This document shows, one piece after another, positions 9,083-18,153 of a stretch of 22,300 bases of DNA. Position 1 is the first letter of the stretch; every line of letters begins with the position of its first letter. The notes beneath the pieces are model-generated. The model saw nothing but the letters and a program-made list of their open reading frames with translations. It did not search any database and was not told the origin of the DNA. This DNA comes from Silene noctiflora (lineage: Eukaryota; Streptophyta; Magnoliopsida; Caryophyllales; Caryophyllaceae), in NCBI GenBank assembly GCA_009801015.1, contig VHZZ01002156.1:19175-41474 (forward strand). The letters run 5' to 3'. The position numbers were made by a program, and so were the translations under genes.

Positions 9083-10114
9083 TTATTCTTGAACACTTGC
9101 AAAGAGCTTATGCCATTTACCAAAGAATAGGATTCGACAACCCGAAGAAACCTTTGCACACTCAAATAAAGTTTTGCGAAATTGAGCTTTGGACAAGATA
9201 CCATCACTGTAACACGATTCATATTCAGCAGCGAGAATGAGCTTCTTCAAAACCGGGGCGCTTCTTAGCAACCATGTCACAAGATTCAACGTTCTTTGGG
9301 CGAATCGAACAACACGCATAAACAACTCCAAGCGCTTCACATGTTCGAGTAGCATACACATATCTTTAGGAACCCAATTAGAATCGTACAAATAACTTTC
9401 AAAAAATCGTAACTCAAGAACCTCTAAATTGGGACAATGCAGCATTTGTCGTTCAAATGTTGCTTTAAATATTTCAGAACTCAAAGGTAATGTAAGGTGT
9501 GTCAAACTAGGGAAGATAATCTTCTCGGTAAGACTATTGTGGCGCTTCATCGTTAAATAACCAACGACTTGAATCGACTTGACGGTGGGAATCAAATCGA
9601 ACACCCGCATTGACAAAAAGTTAGCATCATAGTGCAAGTGCTCCAATGTTGGAACATTAATAATAATCTCAAAATAATCAAGGGCAGATATAGAGCGTAT
9701 AGTTATGGTTAATCGCTTTAAGTTCTTACTCGATATTGATATAGGACGGTTATTAGGCATAGTTCTAATAACGAAGGACAAATCTTCAATTGACGGGCAA
9801 CAACTTAGTAGCCATTCCAAAATATCATAATAAACCCAACCTAGTACAAGTTTCTTCAGGTTAGGAAGAATAATAATCGGAGGCGAAACTAATTGATAGA
9901 ACTCACGAAGCATACAATCATGCAACTGAAGAGATACCAACGAATGAATTTGAAAAACGCCCGGTGGGAATACTATGTAATCATTGTGATAAGGTCTCGT
10001 ATATGATTTAATCAAGATGTGTTGGAAGTTACGAGCACACAGTCGACGAGCCCATGAGTCTAAGATTGGCTTTACACAAAGTGCTTCATAGAGGTCTTCC
10101 GGATAGAGGGTCAA
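9083..10114 (-). CDS. LRR/FBD-type protein copy 2, lacking the F-box end
   Basis: This is an uninterrupted ORF of 343 residues. It begins MTLYPEDLYEALCVKPIL and at once enters the family block DSWARRLCARNFQH. IHSLVSLQLHD follows, then LPNLKKLVLGW, CCPSIEDLSF, CPNLEVLELRF and LLRSAPVLKKLIL, and an FBD-like end (SSGCRILFFGKW). Compared with copies 1 and 3, about 90 N-terminal residues including the F-box are missing, and similarity stops near 10115. Without the F-box it could not join an SCF complex by the usual route. It may be a pseudogene that happens to be open, or the N-terminal exon may lie elsewhere. The last residues (KLFASVQE) differ from other copies, so the original stop has probably changed. 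Confidence 0.6.
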   Translation of the reverse strand: MTLYPEDLYEALCVKPILDSWARRLCARNFQHILIKSYTRPYHNDYIVFPPGVFQIHSLVSLQLHDCMLREFYQLVSPPIIILPNLKKLVLGWVYYDILEWLLSCCPSIEDLSFVIRTMPNNRPISISSKNLKRLTITIRSISALDYFEIIINVPTLEHLHYDANFLSMRVFDLIPTVKSIQVVGYLTMKRHNSLTEKIIFPSLTHLTLPLSSEIFKATFERQMLHCPNLEVLELRFFESYLYDSNWVPKDMCMLLEHVKRLELFMRVVRFAQRTLNLVTWLLRSAPVLKKLILAAEYESCYSDGILSKAQFRKTLFECAKVSSGCRILFFGKWHKLFASVQE

Positions 10115-10231
10115 GCCAAGTGATCATACGCCTTTTCCAGGTTGAGTTTAAGAGCCATACAAACATTGACAAGTGACAACACCCCTCAAATACCTAAAAT
10201 ACGTTAATTCGTCTCTTTTAAATGCTTATTA

Positions 10232-10292
10232 TATACGTTTTGTTGATCTTTTGACAATACCAAAGATCAACAAATGATCGAGACCAAGGGAG
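10232..10292 (+). mobile_element. Heavily deleted MITE relic
   Basis: ACCAAAGATCAACAAATGATCGAGACCAAGGGAG resembles the right end of the Stowaway MITEs at 6872-7352 (CAAAGGACAACAAATGACCG). Just upstream, TTGTTGATCTTTT resembles the inner part of the left end. Together they look like two TIR ends brought together by an internal deletion. Similarity is only partial. Confidence 0.3.
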
Positions 10293-10508
10293 AAAATATT
10301 TGGGTCAAGCCTTACAAGTTTCAAAACCAACAAAGTTTTTCTCAGGCGATTCCAATTCCACGGCGCCAATGTAGGAAATGCCACTCGTGAACCAACCATC
10401 AAACTTTGGAATATATTGCATGAGGATGTTATATCAACAATGACTTCCATCCCCCAAACAACGCTTACATGGTTTAGTCAATGATAGGGGCGCCACCGAG
10501 TAGTATCC

Positions 10509-10590
10509 AATCTCGGTACCACCCTCTCACTTGCACACCCATTATTTTAGGGTTCACACTTATTGCATGTGAGAGGGTGGCGCCGAGATT
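10509..10590. repeat. Inverted repeat, 27-bp arms, 28-base loop
   Basis: The left arm (10509-10535) starts AATCTCGGTACC. The right arm (10564-10590) ends GGCGCCGAGATT. The arms pair at 24 of 27 positions. The structure lies in a gene-free stretch between copies 2 and 3 and may be a small foldback element or remnant. A hairpin RNA would need a promoter, and I see none. Confidence 0.7.
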
Positions 10591-10774
10591 AGGTGACAGC
10601 TGATAACGCTAACTCATTTTCCAAAACTTTAAAGAGCGAATTTGTACTCTGTAAAGATTAGTTTAGATACATGCCATTTGCTATATAGAATGTCATGATT
10701 TAGCTAGCCTAGAAAAAAAACTAAAAACAACGAATATGTTTAGATCGCTAAGTCACATAATCCAAAACTTCAAA

Positions 10775-11584
10775 CACAAATTATCGTTAACAACCGCTAT
10801 GGAAGTAATGTCATACCCCACACCTTTATTGTAACTTAGAACGGTTATAAGTAAGGGCCTGTTTGGCCTAACTTATAAAAAAGAATTTCTATTTTTCAAA
10901 AATATTTTTGCATAAGCCGTTTCTTGAAAAAACTGTTGGTGTTTGGCCAAAATTTTTACAAAATTGTTTTTATTAGTTTGTTGGTGTTTGGCCTAACAAA
11001 TTTAAAGTTATTTTTTCTTCTTTAAATTTTCATGTAATGCTAAAATGTCATTTTAAACGTAAAACAACATTAATCATACAATTATACTATGTAACTAATT
11101 AAACGATTTTCGTTGAAAAAAAATGTGGAGCAAATAAAAATTCTTGTGTCCTACGAAACGACTGTCCTCCTTACACTTAAGGCAATCCAAATAAAATATT
11201 ATAAATATTATAAAGGGCTTGGGTGTAAGGAGGACGGTCCTTCCGAAAAACACAAGAATTTTTGATGGAGCAAATCATAATGCTAATGTGTACGGATTAG
11301 GAATGAATGACAAATTAAATTTTGCTTATGAAAGATAATTCTACGTTATTGTTTGATGTAAAAAAAATGGTATCGAAGATATGAGATTTTAGTGAAAATA
11401 GAAGATTTTGAGAAATAGAAGCGGAAACTTCTATTTTCTACTTCTGTTTCTAAAGGGTTATTTTGGCTTGGGTTTAAAAAAAGCGGTTTTTACTTTTCCA
11501 AAAACTAGTGTTTGACCTAGTTTGAGTTTTTCTAATGTAAAAACAGTTTTAAAAGCAAGGTCAAACAGGCCCTAAAACTAATTG
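10775..11584. mobile_element. 810-bp insertion with a 9-bp target duplication, containing a hAT-like element
   Basis: The 3' flank of copy 3 (10726-10774, resuming at 11585) matches the 3' flank of copy 2 (8967-9050), but is interrupted here. AACTTCAAA occurs on both sides (10766-10774 and 11585-11593) and only once in the uninterrupted flank, as expected for a target duplication. Inside, 10854-11573 has hAT-like ends (AGGGCCTGTTTGG... and ...TCAAACAGGCCCT) but no clear 8-bp duplication of its own. There is no coding capacity. The outer ends are not clear inverted repeats, so the class of the outer insertion is undecided. Confidence 0.6.
11136..11265. mobile_element. 130-bp foldback element nested in the hAT-like element
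   Basis: The ends form imperfect inverted repeats of about 38 bp (AAATTCTTGTGTCC... and ...AACACAAGAATTT, with CTGTCCTCCTTACAC against GTGTAAGGAGGACGG). A perfect 10-bp direct repeat, TGGAGCAAAT, flanks it at 11126-11135 and 11266-11275. Duplications of 9-10 bp suggest a Mutator-type MITE. It splits the surrounding hAT-like sequence and is therefore younger. Confidence 0.75.
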
Positions 11585-11691
11585 AACTTCAAAAAAACAA
11601 AATACTATAAATGGATTTCTACTTCTGATTCTTGGGATTACTCTTGAAGATTTACCAAGAGCAGTAGGCTCATCTCGGTCTAGCTTCTTGC

Positions 11692-12924
11692 TTATTTAAA
11701 AGCTCCTAAGAATTCGATTTGACAACGCGAAGAATCCTCTGCATACTTTATTAATCTTTGTTGAAATTGAGCTTTGGAATAAGAATCACTTTGATTTGCA
11801 AAGAGAATGAGCTTCTCCAAAACCGGTGCACTTCTTATCAACCAAGTCACAAGATTCAACGTTCGTTGGTTGATTCGAGCAACATACATACGCAACTTCA
11901 AGTGCTTCACATGTTCGACTAGCCCAAATTTAGCTTCAGCATCCCAGATAAAATCATACAAATTTGCTCCATGAAAGTCTAACACCAGATTCTCTAAATT
12001 GGGACAATCCAGCATTTGTTGTTCAAATGTTGCTTTAAATATGTCGGAACTCAAATGTAGTGTAAGATGAGTGCAACTAGGGAAGATAGAATTAGTAGTA
12101 CTATTGTAGAGCTTCGCCGTTGAAAGGCCACCGAGTTCAAGCGACTTAAGGTTGGGAATCAAATCGAACATTCGCATTGACAAAAAGCCAGCATTATAGT
12201 ACAAGTGCTCCAATGTTGGTGCATCAATAATAATCTCAATAAAATCAAGGGGATAAAAAGAGAAGAAATGAGATATACGAAACGCTTTAAATTCTTGCTC
12301 GTTATTGACGGACCTTTGTTACTCGTTGGAGTAGTTTGAATACGGAAGGACAAGTCTTCGATTAATGGGCAACGACTTAATAGCAATTCCAATATTCCAT
12401 AATCAACCACACCAAGTTTAAGTGTCTTCAGATTCGGAAGAATTATTGGATGCGAAACGAATTGATCCAACTCGTGAAAATAAATATAATCCAAGTTAAG
12501 TGATACCAACATATGAATTTGAAAAAAGCTTGGTGGGAACACCTTTTCACCATGGAGACAACGACAACTATATGATTTAATCTCGACGTGTTGGACATTA
12601 CGAGCACCGAGCACGTAGTCGACGAGCCCATGAATCTAAGATAGGCCTTATACGAGATTCTTCAAAAAGGGTCTCGTGAAGATGAATATGAAACGTGTTG
12701 ATAGAATGTGTGGTGAATAGGGTGAAGAGGTTATCAAGGATGTTCCAGAACTCGGAAAAATTGTACGGAAGGGAAAGATCGACGCAGAAAGTAGAATCGG
12801 AAATAGTAAAGATGGTGCATTGAGGAAATTTTAGGAGGGAGATAATTTCCTTAAGGATGTCATAAGGTAGGGAGCTCGATCTATGATGTTGTACGATTGA
12901 TTGGTCATTAGGGTTTTGTTCCAT
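11692..12924 (-). pseudogene. F-box/LRR/FBD-type protein copy 3, two frameshifts
   Basis: The ATG at 12924 starts MEQNPNDQ. An F-box start (SSSLPYDILKEIISLL) follows, then ISDSTFCVDLS, NILDNLFTLFTT and DSWARRLRAR. The frame is lost at 12601-12614, where CGAGCAC is repeated in tandem. It continues as ARNVQHVEIKSY with HMLVSLNLDY, LPNLKTLKLG and CPLIEDLSF, and shifts again near 12280 just after KNLKR. The last part has MEHLYYNAGFLSMR, CPNLENLVLDF and LIRSAPVLEKLIL, and ends SSRCQIEFLGAFK at 11692. The LRR and FBD-like architecture matches copy 2, its closest relative here by eye. Two independent frame lesions indicate a pseudogene. Confidence 0.85.
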
Positions 12925-13185
12925 TGTTGATGAATTTTGTAGCTCTCACTTCAAGATCTTCTGGATAGTAACGGCATGGTCATTAGGGTTTAATGGTAAG
13001 CGTGAAGAACTACGTGCTACAGTATTGATCAAATAATAACATAAAAATAACGGGCCAAATTAAGTATGGGTCGGGTTTGGGTTAGAGGCCTCGTGACTCA
13101 TTTAGTCGTTTACATGTTACACCAATACAAACGCAAACATGAACATGAACACGACACAAACACACGACTTGACCGTGTTTTTATA
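12925..13185. other. Intergenic DNA upstream of copy 3
   Basis: No gene is seen. The segment includes a stretch of GGTCGGGTTTGGGTTAG and runs such as CAAACATGAACATGAACACGACAC, which look like degraded repetitive DNA. No promoter can be pointed out with confidence. Confidence 0.4.
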
Positions 13186-13310
13186 ATTTACACGGGTTTG
13201 CTTTAAGTGGTAATTAATTAAGATTTAAGAATAACAGCAATAACTTGACATCAAATAACTAGTAACTAGTATTAAACCCGTGTAAATCTACACGGGTTTG
13301 CTTTTTCAAA
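13186..13310 (-). mobile_element. Possible Helitron-like 3' terminus
   Basis: On the - strand, AAACCCGTGTAGATTTACACGGGTTT forms a stem-loop (arms of about 10-11 bp) at about 13276-13300. After a few bases comes CTAGT (near 13262-13270). This is the layout of a Helitron 3' end: hairpin, short spacer, CTRR, then T. A second ACACGGGTTTGCTTT copy lies about 100 bp away at about 13189. I cannot locate a matching 5' TC end, and no helicase is present, so any element would be non-autonomous. Confidence 0.35.
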
Positions 13311-13604
13311 TTTTATTATCATGAACACAATTATTTATTAATATCTATTGATAAAACAAAATATTTATAACTAATATTTTTTATGTGACTATGTTTTTAT
13401 AACTTAGATGGAATTTGGATTTTACAATATTAGTAAATAAAAAATATATTCAGTCTTTATTTTTTAAGATGGAACCGGATCATAAGATCGTAAAATTGAA
13501 GGATTATTCTCCTACATTTAGAATGTTCAAATAAATGGCACGAGGATATCAAGGTTCGTAAAGGTAAACAAATAATTTGAATGAGGGAAGTAATCAATCT
13601 AGCT

Positions 13605-13820
13605 CGAATCCTCCTTTAAGTCCGACTTGACATCGTGATGTACTCTCTACACACTCAAATTAAACTTGGGCAAAATTGAGATTTGAACAGGTATCATCAA
13701 TACTAGGAACAACAATGAAAAAACAATGGAATTAGGAAATCTCCAAGCAATCCGGTTGGCGTAATACCTCAACTCAAGTGTTACCAAGGAATGGATCCGA
13801 AAAACGCTTGGTGGGTAACT
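13605..13820 (-). pseudogene. F-box family relic, internally deleted
   Basis: On the - strand, 13815-13740 encodes YPPSVFRIHSLVTLEL, the family block before the first LRR. 13690-13620 then matches the C-terminal FBD-like end (K-Q-F-P-L-I with a stop, then codons matching ...TSRCQIE out of frame). The roughly 250 codons that should lie between are gone. The relic shows that another tandem copy once stood here. Confidence 0.6.
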
Positions 13821-13866
13821 GACTACTAACTGGGTACAATCGATGATCGGAATTAACCCTAAAAGC

Positions 13867-13884
13867 TAAAGTTTCGAAACTTTA
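13867..13884. repeat. Perfect 18-bp palindrome between two AACCCTAAAA motifs
   Basis: TAAAGTTTCGAAACTTTA is its own reverse complement. AACCCTAAAA lies on each side (13855-13864 and 13884-13893). These resemble plant telo-box motifs found near genes, but no active gene is next to them. The significance is unclear. Confidence 0.6.
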
Positions 13885-13930
13885 ACCCTAAAAATTAAAA
13901 GAATGAAGTCTTTAATTCGAGAAATAGGAG

Positions 13931-14762
13931 GTCAGCTCGTATACTCCTAAGAGTTCGACTTGACATCGCGATGTAGCCTCAACACACTCAAATAAAGTTT
14001 GGTAAAATTGAGGTTTGTTCAAGTTATTATAATAAGTATAGTGTGAGTTTCTCCAAAACCTTAGCACTTCTTAGCAACAATGTCACTAGATCCACAATGG
14101 ACAACCGTCAAGGCTTATACATAATCGCTTTAATTTCTTGCTTGCAAAGTTGCAAGTGATTCCAAATGCGTCTTAGACTCGTTAATGGACACCGACAAGT
14201 CTTCAAGTGACGGGCAACAACTTAATAGCCGTCTCAAACATTCATAGTTAAACCAAGATAGACGAAGTGTCTTGAGGTTTGGAAGAATAATGGAATGAGA
14301 ACCACTTGGAGCAATCCAATGACACATGTACAAATCAAGCGATACCAACGAATGCATTCGAAAAATGCTTAGTGGGTACACGTGTTCATCAGAATTATTG
14401 CGAGAAAACTTAGTAGTGGTGAAGTGTTGGATGTTACAAGCACGTAATCGACGAGCCCATGCGTCGATGATAGGCTAGCAACGAGGTTCTCTATAGTGAG
14501 CAATGTTAAGATCAAGACAAAAGGTGTCGACAATGGGCGGGATTAATACGGTGAAGAGGTTATTAAGGGCGGTCCAAAACTCGTAAAGATAATGACCACT
14601 TCACGAGGAAGCGCTGACGAGGGAGACAATTTCGAAGAAGATGTCCTCGGGAAGTGAGATCAATCTATGGCGGTAAACGGCCGGAACGGCTTCGCTTGAC
14701 GTTGGATTTGTTGGAGAAGAAGGAAGTAGTTCGTTTGATTGAACGCTAGGTTTTTGTCCCAT
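13931..14762 (-). pseudogene. F-box/LRR/FBD-type protein copy 4, internal deletions
   Basis: The ATG at 14762 starts MGQKPSVQSNELL, followed by a segment with AVPAVYRHRLISLPEDIFFEIVSL, the F-box start. Just after this about 50 bases are missing compared with the copia-split copy, and the frame stops. Further on are DAWARRLRACN-like codons, the block MYPLSIFRMHSLVSLDLYM, LPNLKTLRLSW and CCPSLEDLSVSI. Near 14100 the LRR region jumps to the FBD-like end (LLRSAKVLEKL, then ...SRCQVEL-like codons to about 13931). The middle LRRs, more than 100 codons, are deleted. Its closest relative is the copia-split copy 5. Confidence 0.8.
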
Positions 14763-14792
14763 TGTTGAATGTCTAAGCTTATAATTGGAGAT
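14763..14792 (-). promoter_or_regulatory. Conserved 5' flank of the F-box family (copy 4)
   Basis: On the - strand ATCTCCAATTATAAGCTTAG precedes the ATG, followed by ACATTCAACA. The same block with few changes lies upstream of copy 5 and of the fragment at 6753. It may hold a TATA-like element, or be leader sequence. Confidence 0.35.
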
Positions 14793-15359
14793 CAATAAAG
14801 AACGGCAGAGTATTTAAGCTTATAATTAGGTTATTTAAACATTAGTATTTGATCAATCTACAATTGATCTCCGTATGTAGGAATACTAATTATGTACGAA
14901 ATGGCACATGCGTTAATATGGTTATTATGGAAAGAGTTATAAAAGATTCGCATCAGAAATGCAAGTATGTAGGATAGTGTGATTAATAAATGGATTGTTC
15001 TATATTGTGAGATCGACCGTCTCATACAATAATTTTTGTTTGATTGGATGGATGGGAAGAGCAATAAATTATCATCGTAATAATAGGGAGAGTCACGGCC
15101 TACAACGATAATAATAGGAAAAAATATAAATCAATGTAAGTTAAAAGCAAATAAAAATAAAAATACCATAATAATACGGAGTAATAATTTTATTTTGCGG
15201 GAGATGAAATATCAAACACCACAACTTGGTTGGAGGAAGACCGTAGCTTTTTTTTTGTGCAAATATAATACGGAGTACTTTTTCTTTGCCGATTAGCCAA
15301 TTTACCTCAAAGTTGGGTAACTTTGACCTTCAATGAAAGGAACGACTTCAATCGGCCAC
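14793..15359. other. Intergenic DNA between copy 4 and copy 5
   Basis: No gene is seen. A GTGAGATCGACCGTCTCATAC segment near 15007 resembles a common plant repeat with 'gagaccgtctcacac' motifs. Two TAATACGGAGTA motifs (about 15174 and 15270) look like MITE ends (reverse of TACTCCGTA) and may mark an old element of about 100 bp. Confidence 0.4.
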
Positions 15360-16038
15360 TTATATGCAGAGTTCGATTTGACATCGTGACGTAGCCTCGA
15401 CACGCTCAATTAAAGTTTGGTGAAATTGAGGTTTTGCCAAGTACCTCTGAGTACTAAAAGGGCCACATCCCAAGAGAGTGAGCTTCTCCAAAACCTTGGC
15501 ACTTCTTAGCAACAATGTCACTAAATTCACAACTTCTTCGCCAAATATATCGACAATTGTATCCACATACAACTTTATGTGCTTCGCATGCTCAACGGGT
15601 CGAAATACGGCTTCTTGATCCCAAACCATCTTGTTGATGCTATCAATATATATCACAAAAACTTCTAATTTGGGACAATGTAACATTAAACCTATTCCTT
15701 TAAATAGTTCAGGCGAACACGTAACTAATTTTAGATCAGTTAAATTAGGGTAGGTTATAGTATTCCTAGAATTACATTCGAGCCTTGCGTAACTTCCATG
15801 AAGTTCAAGCGACCTGACTTTCGAGATTGATTCGAGCATCCGTACTGATAGTATGGAACGATAAGAAATAATCAATTCCTCCAATATTGGAGTATCTATG
15901 ACAATATTAAGAAACTGTCGTAGAGTTATACATAATCGCCTTAATTTCTTGCTTGTAAGCGATACCAAATGTTCCATAGGCTCATTAATAGACGACGACA
16001 AATCTTCAAGTGACGGGCAACAACTTAATAGTTGTCTC
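15360..16038 (-). pseudogene. F-box/LRR/FBD-type copy 5, C-terminal half (split by copia)
   Basis: This frame is open from the copia insertion site at 16033-16038 down to the TAA at 15360. It begins LLSCCPSLEDLS, continues through TSKKLRRLCITL, TYPNLTDLKLV, CPKLEVFVIYI and LLRSAKVLEKLTLLG, and ends SRCQIELCI. The LRRs and the FBD-like tail are normal for the family. Placed after the N-terminal half at 20741-21458, counting the GTCTC duplication once, the total is 1392 bases, exactly 464 codons, with no stop inside. The copia insertion therefore seems to be the only lesion. No promoter lies directly before this half, so it is unlikely to be expressed. Confidence 0.88.
16034..16038. repeat. Copia target-site duplication (left)
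   Basis: GTCTC matches 20741-20745 at the other edge of the element. The F-box family frame continues correctly across the site if one copy is removed. Confidence 0.95.
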
Positions 16039-16217
16039 TATAAGAAATGTATTCCCTTGGGGATTTCCATTAATCACGTTAGTCAATATATACAAAAGAC
16101 TATCAACTAATTACAGTAAACATATCCTAGAAATATGGAAACGATATGCTAAATATATGCACCTAACAATATTTACCAAGAATACAAGGAGGGAATACAC
16201 ACTAGGATATTCTAATA
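16039..16217 (-). repeat. Copia 3' LTR
   Basis: 179 bp. In element orientation it starts TATTAG and ends TTATA. It differs from the other LTR at two positions, 16054 and 16198. The ends are TA...TA instead of the usual TG...CA. Confidence 0.95.
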
Positions 16218-18153
16218 CGCTCCCTCAGTCGAAGTGGGAGGCGGACGAACGCTGAGATTGAAACGGAAATCGTCAAATAGGACTTTAGGTAACCCCTTCG
16301 TAAAAATGCCGGCGTATTGGTATCGGGATGGGACATGGCGAACCAGAACTTGACCAACTACGACTTTTTCGCGGGCAAAATGTATATCTATCTCAATGTG
16401 TTTTGTGCGCTGATGATTAAAGGGGTTACTGGATAGATAAATGGCGGACACATTATCGCAATAAACCACGGTGGCCTTTTTTATAGGACAGTGAAGTTCG
16501 AGGAGCAAGTTCCGAATCCAGCACGATTCGGCTACAACATTGGCCACTCCTCTATACTCGGCTTCGGCACTAGATTTTGAAATGGTAGCTTGTCGTTTAG
16601 AGGACCATGAAATCAGATTGTCACCAAGGTAAACACAGTAACCGGATGTGGAACGGCGAGTATCGGGACACCCACCCCAATCGGCATCACTATAGGCACA
16701 AAGAGAATCAGTGGACGGGTTTCGTAAGTGAAGGCCATAGTGAGTAGTACCTTGTAAGTAGCGAATGATGCGTTTGAGAGCCCCGAAATGAGCTTCTCTA
16801 GGATCATGCATATATAAACAAACTTGTTGAACCGCATAAGAGATGTCGGGACGCGTGAATGTCAAGTATTGCAATGCACCTGCCAAACTTCGAAATAGAG
16901 AGGGGTCTGAAACTGGCTTACCCGAATTGGCTCCTAGCTTGGGAGTAGTGTCCACAGGTGTACGGGCTGGTTTACAAGAGGTCATATTTGCATGAGCAAT
17001 AATGGCAGCGGCATATTTCTGTTGATGCAAAAATAACCCGGACTTATGTCTAACAGCCGACACACCAAGGAAGTAATTTAGTGTCCCGAGATCAGTCATG
17101 GCGAATTCTTTCCCGAGAAGACCAAGAATGTCATCACGCAGCTTTGTTGTGGAGGTAGTAAGAATAATATCGTCCACATAAAGCAAGATATAGGCCACAT
17201 TTTCTCCATGATGATAAACAAAGAGTGAATTGTCCGATTTACTGTGAATAAAACCGATTGTAGCAACAAAAGAGGCAAACCCTTCGCGCCGGGGCTTGTT
17301 TGAGTCCATAGAGAGATTTCTTTAGGAGGCAAACATGGTCCGGATGATTACGGTCTCGAAACCCGGGTGGCTGATGCATATAAACCGTCTCATCTAAGTG
17401 TCCGTGAAGGAAGGCATTTTTGACGTCAAGTTGATGTATAGGCCACTTTTTAGAGACCGCAAGACTAAGCACGGTACGGATTGTTGTCGGTTTTACCACA
17501 GGACTAAAAGTCTCATCACAATCGACTCCCACCTGCTGAGACCTGCCATTAACAACAAGTCGAGCTTTGTATCGCTCCAAATCACCATTAGATTTGAATT
17601 TACGCTTAAACAACCATAAACAACGAGTAATATTGACATTAGATGGCCGAGGCACAAGAACCCACGTCTCATTCTTAAGTAGAGCGTCATATTCATCTTT
17701 CATGGCCTGATTCCAATGACGGTCTTTAAGTGCATCTATGGGATTCTTGGGTACGGGAGATGGTTCGATTGTGACACATAAATCAATGAGGGTACGTGGT
17801 TTGAAGATACAATGTTGACCCCAAGTAGTCATTTGTGGGGAGGGCTGAGGAGGGGAGGGAGATGGGGAGGAGGCTGGTGTCGACGCTGGTGTCGAGGGTG
17901 GGGTCGAGGCTGGTTTCGACTGGACTGTGTTAGGAGAGGCAGCCGATGCAGGGGAGATTGGCGTGCCAGGGGTGTCAAGGATGGGAGAGCTTGGGCCGTC
18001 GGTTTCGTGGGTTTGGGCCGGTGTTTGGAGTGAGTGGTGTGTGACGTAGGGGTTTGGGCCGGGGTCAAGGAACTGGTAAGAAGAGGCTGGTGTCGGGTTT
18101 GCTTTGGCAAAAGAAAACACTGTCTCATCAAATGTTACGTGCATGACGGGCAA
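16212..18153 (-). pseudogene. Copia reverse transcriptase and RNase H region, frameshifted
   Basis: The 5' part (18153-17290) carries a Pro/Ser/Thr-rich linker, then the RT start ([33 protein letters not shown], and [10 protein letters not shown] with the first catalytic Asp). After KQAP a deletion of about eight bases shifts the frame. The second part (17309-16212) has YVDD (17169-17180) and the RNase H landmarks SDADWGG, SSAEAEY, YCDNVSAI and RTKHIEIDIHF. The stop is at 16212-16214, inside the 3' LTR. These domains copy element RNA into DNA. Confidence 0.93.
16218..16232 (-). other. Copia polypurine tract
   Basis: In element orientation CTGAGGGAGCG lies directly before the 3' LTR, the position where plus-strand synthesis starts. 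The tract sits inside coding sequence, because the pol frame runs on to a TAG provided by the LTR's first six bases. Confidence 0.7.

Noticed and set aside
13855..13893. Telomere-like AACCCTAAAA motifs
   Set aside because: Only two isolated copies without a tandem array, so this is not an interstitial telomere block. They are noted only as flanks of the palindrome.
17812..18131. Gly/Arg/Trp-rich + strand frame and Pro/His-rich - strand frame
   Set aside because: Both are alternative frames of the Pro/Ser/Thr-rich linker between copia integrase and RT.
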